From: CAYOXM01 sp964407925
Lineage (GTDB): Bacteria; Patescibacteriota; Patescibacteriia; SG8-24
Assembly (NCBI GenBank): GCA_964407925.1
Contig: CAYOXM010000017.1
Coordinates: forward strand, 1 to 26,923
Length of the DNA: 26,923 nt
Direction: 5' to 3'
The notes beneath the pieces were generated by a model that saw only the letters and a list, made by a program, of their open reading frames with translations, made no database searches and was not told the DNA's origin. The translations under genes were made by a program, and so were the position numbers. Shown piece after piece: positions 20,717 to 26,923 of the stretch; position 1 is the first letter of the stretch, and every line of letters starts with the position of its first letter.

Positions 20717-22102
20717 ATGCAACGAATCTTCATCACCGAAACCGCGGAACAGGTCGGCAAAGAGGTCGTCGTCAGCGGCTGGGTCCACGCGCGCCGCGAC
20801 ATGGGAAAAATAACCTTCATCGACCTGCGTGACCGCACGGGACTCCTGCAGGTCGTGTTCATCCCGTCGAACAAGGAACTGCTCGAGCAGGCGCGCGTCC
20901 TGCGTCCCGAGTTCGTCGTGCGGCTCACGGGTACGATCAACGAACGGCCCGAGAAGCTGCGCAACCCGAAGCTCGCGACCGGCTCCATCGAGATGCTCGC
21001 GACCAAGCTCGAGATCCTGAACGAGGCGAAGACGCCGCCGTTCGAGGTCGACAAGGACACCGTCGGCGTCAACGAGGAATTGCGGCTCAAGTACCGCTAC
21101 CTCGACTTGCGCAGCGAGCGGATGACGAAGAACCTCATCCTTCGCGACAGCCTCTGCCAGTTCTTCCGCCGCTGGCTCGGCGAACGCCGTTTCGTCGAGA
21201 TCGAGACGCCGATTCTCACGAAGGGCACGCCCGAAGGCTCGCGCGAGTACATGGTCCCGTCGCGCATCCATGCCGGGAAGTTCTACGTCCTCCCGCAGTC
21301 GCCGCAGCAGTTCAAGCAGCTCCTCATGGTTGCGGGCATGGAGCGGTACTATCAGATCGCGCGCTGCTTCCGCGACGAAGACCAGCGCGGCGACCGCCAG
21401 CCCGAGTTCACCCAGCTCGACCTCGAGATGTCGTTCGTGACGCAGGAAGACGTCCTCGCGACCTGCGAGCAGATGATGATCGACATGGTGAAGGCCGTCG
21501 CTCCGGCAAAGAAGATCACCGCCGTCCCGTTCCCGCGGTTCTCCTACAAGGAAGCCGTCGAGAAGTTCGGCAGCGACAAGCCCGACATCCGCGCGGACAA
21601 GAACGACCCGAACGAGCTCGGCTTCTGCTGGGTGCTCGACTTCCCGATGTTCGAGAAGAGCGACGACGGCGGCATCCAGGCCGCGCATCACCCGTTCTGC
21701 ATGATCAATCCCGAAGACGTGCCGCTGCTCGACAGCGAGCCGCTCAAGGTGCGGGCGTGGTCCTACGACATGGTGCTGAACGGCTACGAGATTTCTTCCG
21801 GTTCCATCCGCATCCACCAGCGCGAGCTGCAGAACAAGATTTTCAAGATGCTCGGTCTCGACGACGAGACGATCACGAAGCGGTTCGGTCACATGCTCGA
21901 GGCGTTCGAATACGGCGCGCCGCCGCATGGCGGCATGGCGCCCGGCATCGACCGTATCGCGATGATCCTGGCGAACGAACCAAACATCCGCGAAATCATC
22001 GCCTTCCCCAAGACCGGCGACGCCCGCGATCCGATGATGGGCGCCCCCTCCGACCTGCCACCAAGCCAACTGGCCGAGGCGCACATAGGCATCGAAATGT
22101 AG
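20717..22102 (+). CDS. aspS: Aspartyl-tRNA synthetase, bacterial type lacking the GAD domain
   Basis: It charges tRNA-Asp. The 461-residue protein has a bacterial-type N-terminus (VSGWVHARRDMGKITFIDLRDRTG), flipping-loop region TPEGSREYMVPSR, QSPQQFKQLLMVAGMERYYQIARCFRDEDQRGDRQPEFTQLD across motif 2, and motif 3 with GGMAPGIDRIAMIL. Bacterial AspRS is about 580-600 residues with an inserted GAD domain between FGSDKPDIR and the WVLDFPMFE strand. Here the two are joined by about ten residues (292-303), so about 110-120 residues are absent. The residue after RD in RDMG, which influences Asp/Asn discrimination, is Met rather than His or Leu. It is controlled by the T-box upstream. Start context CATATG. 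Confidence 0.95.
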   Translation: MQRIFITETAEQVGKEVVVSGWVHARRDMGKITFIDLRDRTGLLQVVFIPSNKELLEQARVLRPEFVVRLTGTINERPEKLRNPKLATGSIEMLATKLEILNEAKTPPFEVDKDTVGVNEELRLKYRYLDLRSERMTKNLILRDSLCQFFRRWLGERRFVEIETPILTKGTPEGSREYMVPSRIHAGKFYVLPQSPQQFKQLLMVAGMERYYQIARCFRDEDQRGDRQPEFTQLDLEMSFVTQEDVLATCEQMMIDMVKAVAPAKKITAVPFPRFSYKEAVEKFGSDKPDIRADKNDPNELGFCWVLDFPMFEKSDDGGIQAAHHPFCMINPEDVPLLDSEPLKVRAWSYDMVLNGYEISSGSIRIHQRELQNKIFKMLGLDDETITKRFGHMLEAFEYGAPPHGGMAPGIDRIAMILANEPNIREIIAFPKTGDARDPMMGAPSDLPPSQLAEAHIGIEM

Positions 22103-22105
22103 GTC

Positions 22106-22136
22106 AAAAAATCCGCTCTATTGAGCGGATTTTTTG
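22106..22136 (+). terminator. Rho-independent terminator after aspS
   Basis: A perfect 13-bp stem, AAAAAATCCGCTC (22106-22118) with GAGCGGATTTTTT (22123-22135), loop TATT. Bidirectional in form. The following gap to 22258 has a possible -10 (TACAGT, 22185-22190) but no clear -35. Confidence 0.92.
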
Positions 22137-22258
22137 TTTCCACGAAAATAAGGCGGGAGACGTGCGGAATAAGAGGGGATTTGGTACAGTAAAAAGGTAA
22201 ATTACTACCGAAAGTCGCGGGGACGGTCCCATCAGGGGGACGGGCCTCGCGCCTCCCT

Positions 22259-22861
22259 ATGTCCGCCTCGAAGAAGATTACCGTCCACCTCGGCAAGAAA
22301 AACGTGAAGTTCGAGGTGGTGAAGCATCGAAAGGTCTATACCGCATACGACCTTGCGCAGACGCTCGGGACCGAACTCGACAAGGTCGCGAAGACCCTCC
22401 TCGTCCGCGCCGAACTTCCCGCGCTCAAGAAGAAGGACGAGCGGCACTACGTCGTCGTCGTGCCCGCGTCGTACTACCTCGATCTCGGCAAGCTGAAGAA
22501 GGCGCTCGGCGCGAAGAAGATCGAACTCGTCTTCGAGAAGGGGATGAAGAAGTTCGGCATCCTGCCCGGTGCGCTCTCGCCGTTCGGCAGCCTTCGCGGC
22601 TTCGGCGTCGTCGTCGACAAGGGCCTGCTCAAGACCAAGGAGGCGATCGTCGGCGCGGAGAGCTTCACCGAGTCGCTGCGGATGAAGGTGAAGGACCTCG
22701 TCGCCGCCGAGTCGCCGCTCGTCGCGATCATCGGCAAGAAGAACAAGATGAAGCTCCAGGCGAAGGCAAAGCCCAAGAGGAAGCCGCGTAAGGGCAAGGG
22801 CAAGCCGAAGAAGGCAACAAAGAAGCCGGGGGCCAAGGGCGGAAAGAGGAAGCGCAGCTAA
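22259..22861 (+). CDS. YbaK/EbsC-family aminoacyl-tRNA deacylase domain with basic tail
   Basis: Family members hydrolyse mischarged aminoacyl-tRNAs in trans. Of 200 residues, about 1-160 fit the YbaK-like fold: KHRKVYTAYDLAQTLGTELDKVAKTLLV, then YVVVVPASYYLDLGKLKKALGAKKIELV, and GILPGALSPFGSLRG, where the family has its Gly-x-x-SPFG element. The lysine after VAK (family KT-LV) is present. Residues 160-200 are a Lys/Arg/Gly/Pro-rich tail, probably disordered and nucleic-acid binding. Substrate amino acid is unknown. It lies between aspS and scpA but is separated from aspS by a terminator. Start in context CCTATG. Confidence 0.8.
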   Translation: MSASKKITVHLGKKNVKFEVVKHRKVYTAYDLAQTLGTELDKVAKTLLVRAELPALKKKDERHYVVVVPASYYLDLGKLKKALGAKKIELVFEKGMKKFGILPGALSPFGSLRGFGVVVDKGLLKTKEAIVGAESFTESLRMKVKDLVAAESPLVAIIGKKNKMKLQAKAKPKRKPRKGKGKPKKATKKPGAKGGKRKRS

Positions 22862-22902
22862 TTTTCTGCCCCCGCAGCACTGCGGAGGCAGCCCCCGACG
22901 CC

Positions 22903-23613
22903 ATGTCATACGCCGTGAAGCTCGAACAATTCGAAGGACCGCTCGACCTCCTGCTCGAATTGATCGAGGCGGAGAAGCTGGACGTGTCCCAGCTGTCGCT
23001 CGCGCGCGTGACCGACGGCTACCTGCAGCACCTGCACGCCAACCCGCAGATTCCGCCCGAGGAGCTCGCCGACTTCCTCGTCGTCGCGACGCGGCTCCTG
23101 TTCATCAAGTCGCGCCTGCTCCTGCCGTTCCTGAACATGATGGACGCGGAGCCCGAGGGCGATCTCGAATCGCAGCTGCGCATTTACAAGGAATACCTCG
23201 ACGCGGCGAAGGGCATCGAGGCGATGATCGGCAAGCGGCGCTTCCTCTTCGTCCACGAGAAGCTGCCGTACGTCGACATCGGCTTCGCGCCGCCGAAGAA
23301 GTTCGAGGCGTCGCAGATGGCCGAGTTCTTCCGTCAGGTCATCATGCGGCTCGAACCGCTGGTGAAAGTCCCGACTGCCGTCGTCGAGAAGACCGTCTCC
23401 ATCCACGAGAAGATCCGGCAGATACAGGGGATGATTGCGACCGCGCAGAAGATGAGTTTCCGTTCAGTGCTCGTCACCGCGGAATCAAAGACCGAGATCA
23501 TCGTCAGCTTCCTCGCATTGCTCGAGCTCGTGAAACAACGTTCTGTCAGCGTCGAACAGGACGCGCTCTGGGGAGACATCACGATCTCGAAACTCGAAAT
23601 TGCCAACGCCTGA
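22903..23613 (+). CDS. scpA: Segregation and condensation protein A
   Basis: ScpA is the kleisin subunit that bridges SMC heads in chromosome condensation. The 236-residue protein has the N-terminal SMC-neck binding region KLEQFEGPLDLLLELIEAEKLDVSQLSLARVTDGYL and FLVVATRLLFIKSRLLLP, both hallmarks. The C-terminal winged helix is seen as VSFLALLELVKQRSVSVEQDALWGDI. Length is typical. Start at ATG 22903; GGAGG at 22884-22888 is too distant to set it. scpB follows after eight bases. No smc gene is in the window. Confidence 0.95.
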   Translation: MSYAVKLEQFEGPLDLLLELIEAEKLDVSQLSLARVTDGYLQHLHANPQIPPEELADFLVVATRLLFIKSRLLLPFLNMMDAEPEGDLESQLRIYKEYLDAAKGIEAMIGKRRFLFVHEKLPYVDIGFAPPKKFEASQMAEFFRQVIMRLEPLVKVPTAVVEKTVSIHEKIRQIQGMIATAQKMSFRSVLVTAESKTEIIVSFLALLELVKQRSVSVEQDALWGDITISKLEIANA

Positions 23614-23621
23614 AATCCGCT

Positions 23622-24227
23622 ATGTTAAGCTCAAAAATCGAAAGCCTGCTCTTCGTCGCCAACCGCCCGCTCACCGTGAAGCGGCTCATGGAAGTATGCG
23701 ATGCGTCGAAGGACGACGTCGTGAAGGCGGTCGACGAAATCGCCGTCGCGTACAACGCGTCGGGTCGCGGCGTGCGCATCTTGCGGAACGGCAACGACGT
23801 GCAGATGTCGACGTCGCCGGACAACGCGCGGCTCGTGCAGGACTACCTGAAGGACGAGACGACCGGCGAACTCACCAAGCCGTCGCTCGAGACGCTCACC
23901 ATCATCGCGTACCGCGGCCCCATCACCAAGGCGGAGCTCGAACAGATTCGCGGCGTGAACTGCAGCCTCATCCTCCGAAACCTCCTGATGCGCGGTCTTG
24001 CCGAGGCGCAGGGCGAGGCGACCGATCCGCAGGCGACGTTCCGCGTGACGATGGATTTCCTGCGCTTCCTCGGCGTCTCCGGCGTCGAGGAACTGCCGGA
24101 CTATGACAAGCTCCGTTCGCATGAAAACGTCGTGCGCGTGCTCGAGATGGCCGTGAAAGGAAAGGACGCGACGCCCGCCGACGCCCAGGCTGCGCAGGAA
24201 GATTCCGCTCCCGCCGTCGAGGCGTAA
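23622..24227 (+). CDS. scpB: Segregation and condensation protein B
   Basis: ScpB dimers bind ScpA in the SMC complex. The 201-residue product begins SSKIESLLFVANRPLTVKRLMEVC and has the second winged-helix signature LSLETL-like KPSLETLTIIAYRGPITKAELEQIRGVNC, followed by FRVTMDFLRFLGVSGVEELP. The last 30 or so residues are an Ala/Glu-rich tail. Start at ATG 23622 in context GCTATG. Coupled with scpA by an eight-base gap. Confidence 0.95.
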   Translation: MLSSKIESLLFVANRPLTVKRLMEVCDASKDDVVKAVDEIAVAYNASGRGVRILRNGNDVQMSTSPDNARLVQDYLKDETTGELTKPSLETLTIIAYRGPITKAELEQIRGVNCSLILRNLLMRGLAEAQGEATDPQATFRVTMDFLRFLGVSGVEELPDYDKLRSHENVVRVLEMAVKGKDATPADAQAAQEDSAPAVEA

Positions 24228-24239
24228 CCGTCGCGGACG

Positions 24240-25202
24240 ATGTTCTCGCTTCTCGTCGCCCTCACCATGTACGTGGCGCTCGCGCCCGTACGGCCCGCGC
24301 AATCGGTCGCGGAGTACCGCCCGCCCGTCATCGCGCGGCGGCAGTCGTTGCCGCTCGCGGCAGTCGCGCCGAAACCGGCGACGCCTCCCGGACCGACGAA
24401 AAAGGACCCGAACCGCCTCGGCGTCGAAACGGCGTCGAGGGCGTCGGTCATCGTCGATTGGGCGACCGGCGTGCCGCTTTTCGAGAAGGATGCCGATACG
24501 CCGTATCCGATCGCGTCGATCACGAAACTGATGACGGCGCTCGTCGTGGTCGGCGGATCGCCCGACTGGCAAAAGGAAATCGAGACGCTCGCGAGCGACG
24601 AACGTCCGGGCGGCATCCCGTACCTCGTTCCCGGCGAAGTCGTGACGGTCGAAAACCTCTTCAACGTCAGCCTCGTCGCCTCCGGCAATGGCGCGACGGT
24701 TTCGCTCTCGCGCTCCACCGGCCTGACGGCGGAGGAGTTCGTGGCGAGGATGAACGACACCGCGGCGAAGATCGGCATGACGCACGCGCGTTTCGTCGAT
24801 CCCACGGGACTCGATCCCGGAAACGTGGCGTCCGCGCGCGACGTGGCGCTTCTCATCCGCACGGCGCTCGCCAATCCCGAAATCCAAGCGGCGGTGATGC
24901 GGCAGTCATACGCCTTCAGGGCGAAAACGGGGCTCAACCATGCGGTTCGGAGCACGGACGAGCTCCTCGGGAGCTTCCTTGACACCGCGCCGTACAAGTT
25001 CATGGGCGGCAAGACCGGCTACCTCGAGGAGGCCGGCTACTGTTTCGCCGCCAACGCGGAAAACGGGAGCGGCAACCGCGTCATCGCGGTCGTGCTCGGC
25101 GCGCCGACGAAGGAGCTGCGGTTCAAGGAAGTGAAGACGCTCATCTACTGGGCGTTCGACGCGTACGCGTGGCCGCCGTCGCGGCTCACGAGGGCGAACT
25201 AG
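24240..25202 (+). CDS. D-alanyl-D-alanine carboxypeptidase, S11 family
   Basis: Penicillin-binding protein of the PBP5/DacA type that trims peptidoglycan stem peptides outside the membrane. The 320-residue protein starts with a short hydrophobic signal or anchor (FSLLVALTMYVALAP) and a Pro-rich linker. Catalytic motifs are SITK (Ser93, Lys96), SGN (148-150) and KTG (258-260). There is no C-terminal PBP5 beta-domain or amphipathic anchor, so membrane attachment, if any, is N-terminal. Starts 12 bases after scpB and overlaps nothing; probably same operon. No Shine-Dalgarno sequence. Confidence 0.9.
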   Translation: MFSLLVALTMYVALAPVRPAQSVAEYRPPVIARRQSLPLAAVAPKPATPPGPTKKDPNRLGVETASRASVIVDWATGVPLFEKDADTPYPIASITKLMTALVVVGGSPDWQKEIETLASDERPGGIPYLVPGEVVTVENLFNVSLVASGNGATVSLSRSTGLTAEEFVARMNDTAAKIGMTHARFVDPTGLDPGNVASARDVALLIRTALANPEIQAAVMRQSYAFRAKTGLNHAVRSTDELLGSFLDTAPYKFMGGKTGYLEEAGYCFAANAENGSGNRVIAVVLGAPTKELRFKEVKTLIYWAFDAYAWPPSRLTRAN

Positions 25203-25207
25203 CGCGT

Positions 25208-26374
25208 ATGCGCATCGGCATCGACTGCCGCGTGATCCTCGATCCCGCGGCGGGGGAGGGCGCGGGAGTGAGCCACTACGTGCATCACTTGGTCGAGAAT
25301 CTCATCGCGGAAGATCGGGACGACGAGTTCGTCCTTTTTTTCGACAATCACGCCGCAGCGTCGGCGCGACGCGATCTCGGTCGCAGCCGCCCGAACGTGA
25401 CGATACGGATGCTGCCGTTCATGGCATTCAAAAAATACCTGCCGTTCGTCCGCGCCCACATGATCGTCGCCGCGGCATTCGGCCGCGAGCGTCTCGACGT
25501 CCTGCATGGTCCGGCGAACGTTCTGCCGTTGTTTTATCGAGGGCGCTCCGTCGTCACTATTCACGACCTCGCCATCTACGACCACCCCGAATGGTTTCCG
25601 GCGACGCTGCCCGGAAGCCGTACGTTCTCGACGCGCGTCGTCGTGCCGTCGTCCGTCACGCGTGCACGTCGGATTATCGCGGTTTCCGAAAATACCCGTC
25701 AGGATATCGTCCGTATTTTTGGCCAAAATAAGGCAAAAATCGATGTCGTTTACGAAGGTGTCGATCCGGCCGGTGAGTCGCCGGACGCACCGGCGGTTCT
25801 CGCGCGGTACGGGTTGCATCAGGGGAAATACGTCCTGTTCCTCGGAACCGTGGAGCCGCGAAAGAACGTCGACGTGCTCGTGCGCGCGTTCGCCGATGCC
25901 GCGCCGCGAATGCCGGAAGACATGACGCTCGTCATCGCCGGCGCGGACGGTTGGAAATTTTCCGAGACCGCGGCGGCGCTCGAGGAGGCGCGGAAAAAAA
26001 TCGGCGCTCATCGCGTACTGCGCATCGGATACGTGCCGCACGCGGACAAGAATGCCGTCATCGCCGGCGCCGCGGCGTTCGCTTATCCGTCGTCATACGA
26101 GGGATTCGGTTTGCCGCCGCTCGAGGCGATGGCGCACGGCGTGCCGGTGGTCGCGTCGAACGTGTCGTCGCTTCCCGAGGTGCTCGGCGACGCGGCTCTT
26201 CTCGTGCCGCCGCGCGACGCATCCGCTTTGGCTGACGTCTTAGTGCGCGTCCTGACGGACGCGCACCTCGCCAAGGAACTCGCGGGGAAGGGGAGGCTCA
26301 GGGCCGCGGAGTTGTCGTGGCGTCGCACCGCCAGCGAAACCCTCGCCGTTTATCGCCGCGCCATCTCTGCTTGA
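25208..26374 (+). CDS. Glycosyltransferase family 4 (GT-B fold)
   Basis: The 388-residue protein resembles GT4 hexosyltransferases that build surface glycans. The N-terminal domain has MRIGIDCRVILDPAAGEGAG and VSHYVHHLVENL. The acceptor-to-donor boundary is VIAVSENTRQDIVRIFG. The donor domain has VLFLGTVEPRKNVDVLVRAFA and the E-x7-E element EGFGLPPLE within YPSSYEGFGLPPLEAMAHG, then GVPVVASNVSSLPEVLGDAALLVPP. ATG 25208 is chosen over upstream in-frame codons because MRIGIDCR is the usual start. It follows the carboxypeptidase after five bases, so both may serve the cell envelope. The exact sugar is unknown. Confidence 0.9.
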   Translation: MRIGIDCRVILDPAAGEGAGVSHYVHHLVENLIAEDRDDEFVLFFDNHAAASARRDLGRSRPNVTIRMLPFMAFKKYLPFVRAHMIVAAAFGRERLDVLHGPANVLPLFYRGRSVVTIHDLAIYDHPEWFPATLPGSRTFSTRVVVPSSVTRARRIIAVSENTRQDIVRIFGQNKAKIDVVYEGVDPAGESPDAPAVLARYGLHQGKYVLFLGTVEPRKNVDVLVRAFADAAPRMPEDMTLVIAGADGWKFSETAAALEEARKKIGAHRVLRIGYVPHADKNAVIAGAAAFAYPSSYEGFGLPPLEAMAHGVPVVASNVSSLPEVLGDAALLVPPRDASALADVLVRVLTDAHLAKELAGKGRLRAAELSWRRTASETLAVYRRAISA

Positions 26375-26410
26375 CGAGGCGGCCCAATTTCTGTACATTA
26401 CGGGCTACGC

Positions 26411-26485
26411 AGCGGGGTGGAGAAGTGGCATCTCGCAAGGCCCATAACCTTGAGATCCTGGGTTCGAATCCCAGCCCCGCAACCA
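26411..26485 (+). tRNA. Initiator tRNA-Met (CAT) with atypical identity bases
   Basis: The sequence folds fully: acceptor G2-G7 with C66-C71, D stem GAGA/TCTC, anticodon stem CAAGG/CCTTG with loop CCCATAA (anticodon CAT), variable loop of 5, T arm with TTCGAAT, discriminator A73, and an encoded CCA. Initiator marks are the unpaired 1:72 (A1 and A72) and A11:T24. Three features depart from the bacterial norm: the mismatch is A-A rather than C-A, the three G:C pairs at 29-31:39-41 are reduced to A29:T41 plus two G:C, and base 33 is C instead of the near-universal T. It lies 36 bases after the glycosyltransferase gene. Confidence 0.9.
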
Positions 26486-26520
26486 CGTAAAAACCGCAGC
26501 TCGTCTGCGGTTTTTACGTG
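26486..26520 (+). terminator. Terminator hairpin after the tRNA
   Basis: CGTAAAAACCGCAG (26486-26499), loop CTCGT, CTGCGGTTTTTACG (26505-26518): a perfect 14-bp stem starting at the base after CCA, containing a T5 run. Confidence 0.85.
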
Positions 26521-26558
26521 CCGCGTGAAGCCGAGTTTTGCTCGGCTTTTTACGCGGC
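26520..26558 (+). terminator. Second hairpin downstream of the tRNA
   Basis: GCCGCGT (26521-26527) with ACGCGGC encloses AGCCGAG (26530-26536) with CTCGGCT, loop TTTTG, T-rich descending side. A back-up terminator or part of a remnant element. Confidence 0.6.
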
Positions 26559-26599
26559 TACCACCAACCCAAGCTGCGGTTCACGTGGCGCAGCCATAG

Positions 26600-26619
26600 G
26601 AATCCCAGCCTCGCAACCA
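26600..26619 (+). repeat. Duplicate of the tRNA 3' end (possible att remnant)
   Basis: These 20 bases repeat the last 20 of the tRNA (26466-26485: T-loop end, T stem, acceptor, CCA) with one difference, C to T. tRNA 3' ends are standard integration sites, and a second copy is the usual scar. Only 114 bases lie between the copies, with no gene among them. Confidence 0.7.
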
Positions 26620-26620
26620 A

Positions 26621-26661
26621 GAAAAACGCCTCTCCCTATCCGGGAGGGGCGCTTTTCTTTT
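26621..26661 (+). terminator. Rho-independent terminator
   Basis: AAAACGCCTCTCCC pairs with GGGAGGGGCGCTTTT (one G-T pair) around TATCC, followed by CTTTT. It lies just after the duplicated tRNA end. Confidence 0.75.
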
Positions 26662-26668
26662 ATCCACA
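26660..26668 (+). promoter_or_regulatory. Single perfect DnaA box TTATCCACA
   Basis: Exact match to TTATNCACA. Only one was found by eye and no AT-rich 13-mers or further boxes are near, so this alone is not an origin. It may be chance or a DnaA-titration or regulatory site. Confidence 0.3.
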
Positions 26669-26770
26669 GGCGACATTTTAGGAATCAGTCGCTTTCCGAT
26701 GGGAACCGTCATGGCGTTTCTGTTTGCGGATTTGGCCTTATTTCCATCCCCTTTTTAAGGCTAAACGCGC

Positions 26771-26799
26771 TTGAAAATGAGCTCAAAAAATGCTATTAT
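26771..26799 (+). promoter_or_regulatory. Strong promoter TTGAAA-17-TGC-TATTAT
   Basis: -35 TTGAAA (26771-26776), 17-base spacer ending TGC (extended -10), -10 TATTAT (26794-26799), in an AT-rich stretch. Best sigma70-type match in the window. The stretch 26669-26770 before it holds nothing else I can assign. Confidence 0.75.
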
Positions 26800-26866
26800 A
26801 TATATGTAAAATAAAAGGCGGGAAAAAGGGGAATTTGTGCGGAGGATACACCTTGGAAAATTTTCG

Positions 26867-26923
26867 ATGTCGTTCGCGCGCGCCAGGCGGGGCATCCTCC
26901 CCGTCGTTGGCGCGTTTTTGTTC
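26867..26923 (+). CDS. Start of a probable exported protein, cut by the window edge
   Basis: From ATG 26867 the frame reads MSFARARRGILPVVGAFLF and stays open to the end. Two or three Arg followed by a hydrophobic run is the form of a signal peptide or first membrane span. The same frame is open back to GTG 26837, adding MRRIHLGKFS. The promoter at 26771-26799 gives a leader of 30-60 bases. GGAGG at 26841-26845 is too far from ATG 26867 (21 bases), so the start is uncertain. A hairpin with T-run at 26879-26919 overlaps these codons and is an alternative reading as a terminator. Confidence 0.45.
   Translation, partial: MSFARARRGILPVVGAFLF

Noticed and set aside
26660..26668. Chromosomal origin based on the DnaA box
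   Set aside because: Only one box, no AT-rich unwinding region with repeats and no dnaA or dnaN nearby.
26806..26923. Small non-coding RNA from the 26771 promoter to a terminator-like hairpin (26879-26919), or an attenuator using GGAGGAT pairing with ATCCTCC
   Set aside because: The same bases encode a good signal-peptide-like N-terminus (MSFARARRGILPVVGAFLF) in an open frame, which explains them more simply; the window ends before this can be settled.

Overview
The window is chromosomal DNA of a high-GC bacterium that most resembles a member of the Candidate Phyla Radiation (Patescibacteria). The evidence is a complete S10-spc ribosomal protein run with no rpmD (uL30) between rpsE and rplO, ribosomal proteins with Lys/Ala-rich tails, very few Shine-Dalgarno sequences, and short single-gene transcription units. 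No rRNA is present, so the class within this group cannot be fixed from this sequence. All supported genes lie on the + strand.

Region 1 (1-11872) is one long, tightly packed cluster: 3' part of tuf, rpsJ, a 418-base non-coding spacer with strong RNA structure, then rplC-rplD-rplW-rplB-rpsS-rplV-rpsC-rplP-rpmC-rpsQ-rplN-rplX-rplE-rpsN-rpsH-rplF-rplR-rpsE-rplO-secY. Gaps are mostly 1-20 bases. Nearly every start codon is preceded by T (usually CTATG) rather than by a Shine-Dalgarno sequence. Region 2 (11873-13580) breaks the usual secY-adk link. It holds a 109-base palindrome, terminators, three unassigned small genes (the first two visibly AT-richer than the core genes) and a palindromic repeat. 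Region 3 (13581-17780) carries two tandem adenylate kinase paralogues, a P-loop nucleotide kinase, map, ruvX (behind a second copy of the repeat) and recO. Region 4 (17781-19135) has two stand-alone units, each with its own promoter and terminator: a membrane-anchored FtsH/M41-type metalloprotease without AAA domain, and a small membrane protein.

Region 5 (19136-22136) holds asnS and aspS. Between them lies a T-box leader whose antiterminator and terminator can be paired base by base. AspRS lacks the bacterial GAD insertion domain. Region 6 (22137-26374) has a YbaK-type deacylase, scpA, scpB, a D,D-carboxypeptidase of the S11 family and a GT4 glycosyltransferase. Region 7 (26375-26923) holds an initiator tRNA with unusual identity positions, three terminator hairpins, a 20-base duplicate of the tRNA 3' end, and a promoter leading to the first codons of a probable exported protein cut by the window edge.

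The strongest leads are the aspS T-box, the GAD-less AspRS, the rpsJ-rplC structured spacer, the atypical initiator tRNA alongside the T(-1)ATG start context, the terminator/extended -10/start-codon modules that suggest leaderless mRNAs, and the stand-alone M41 protease.
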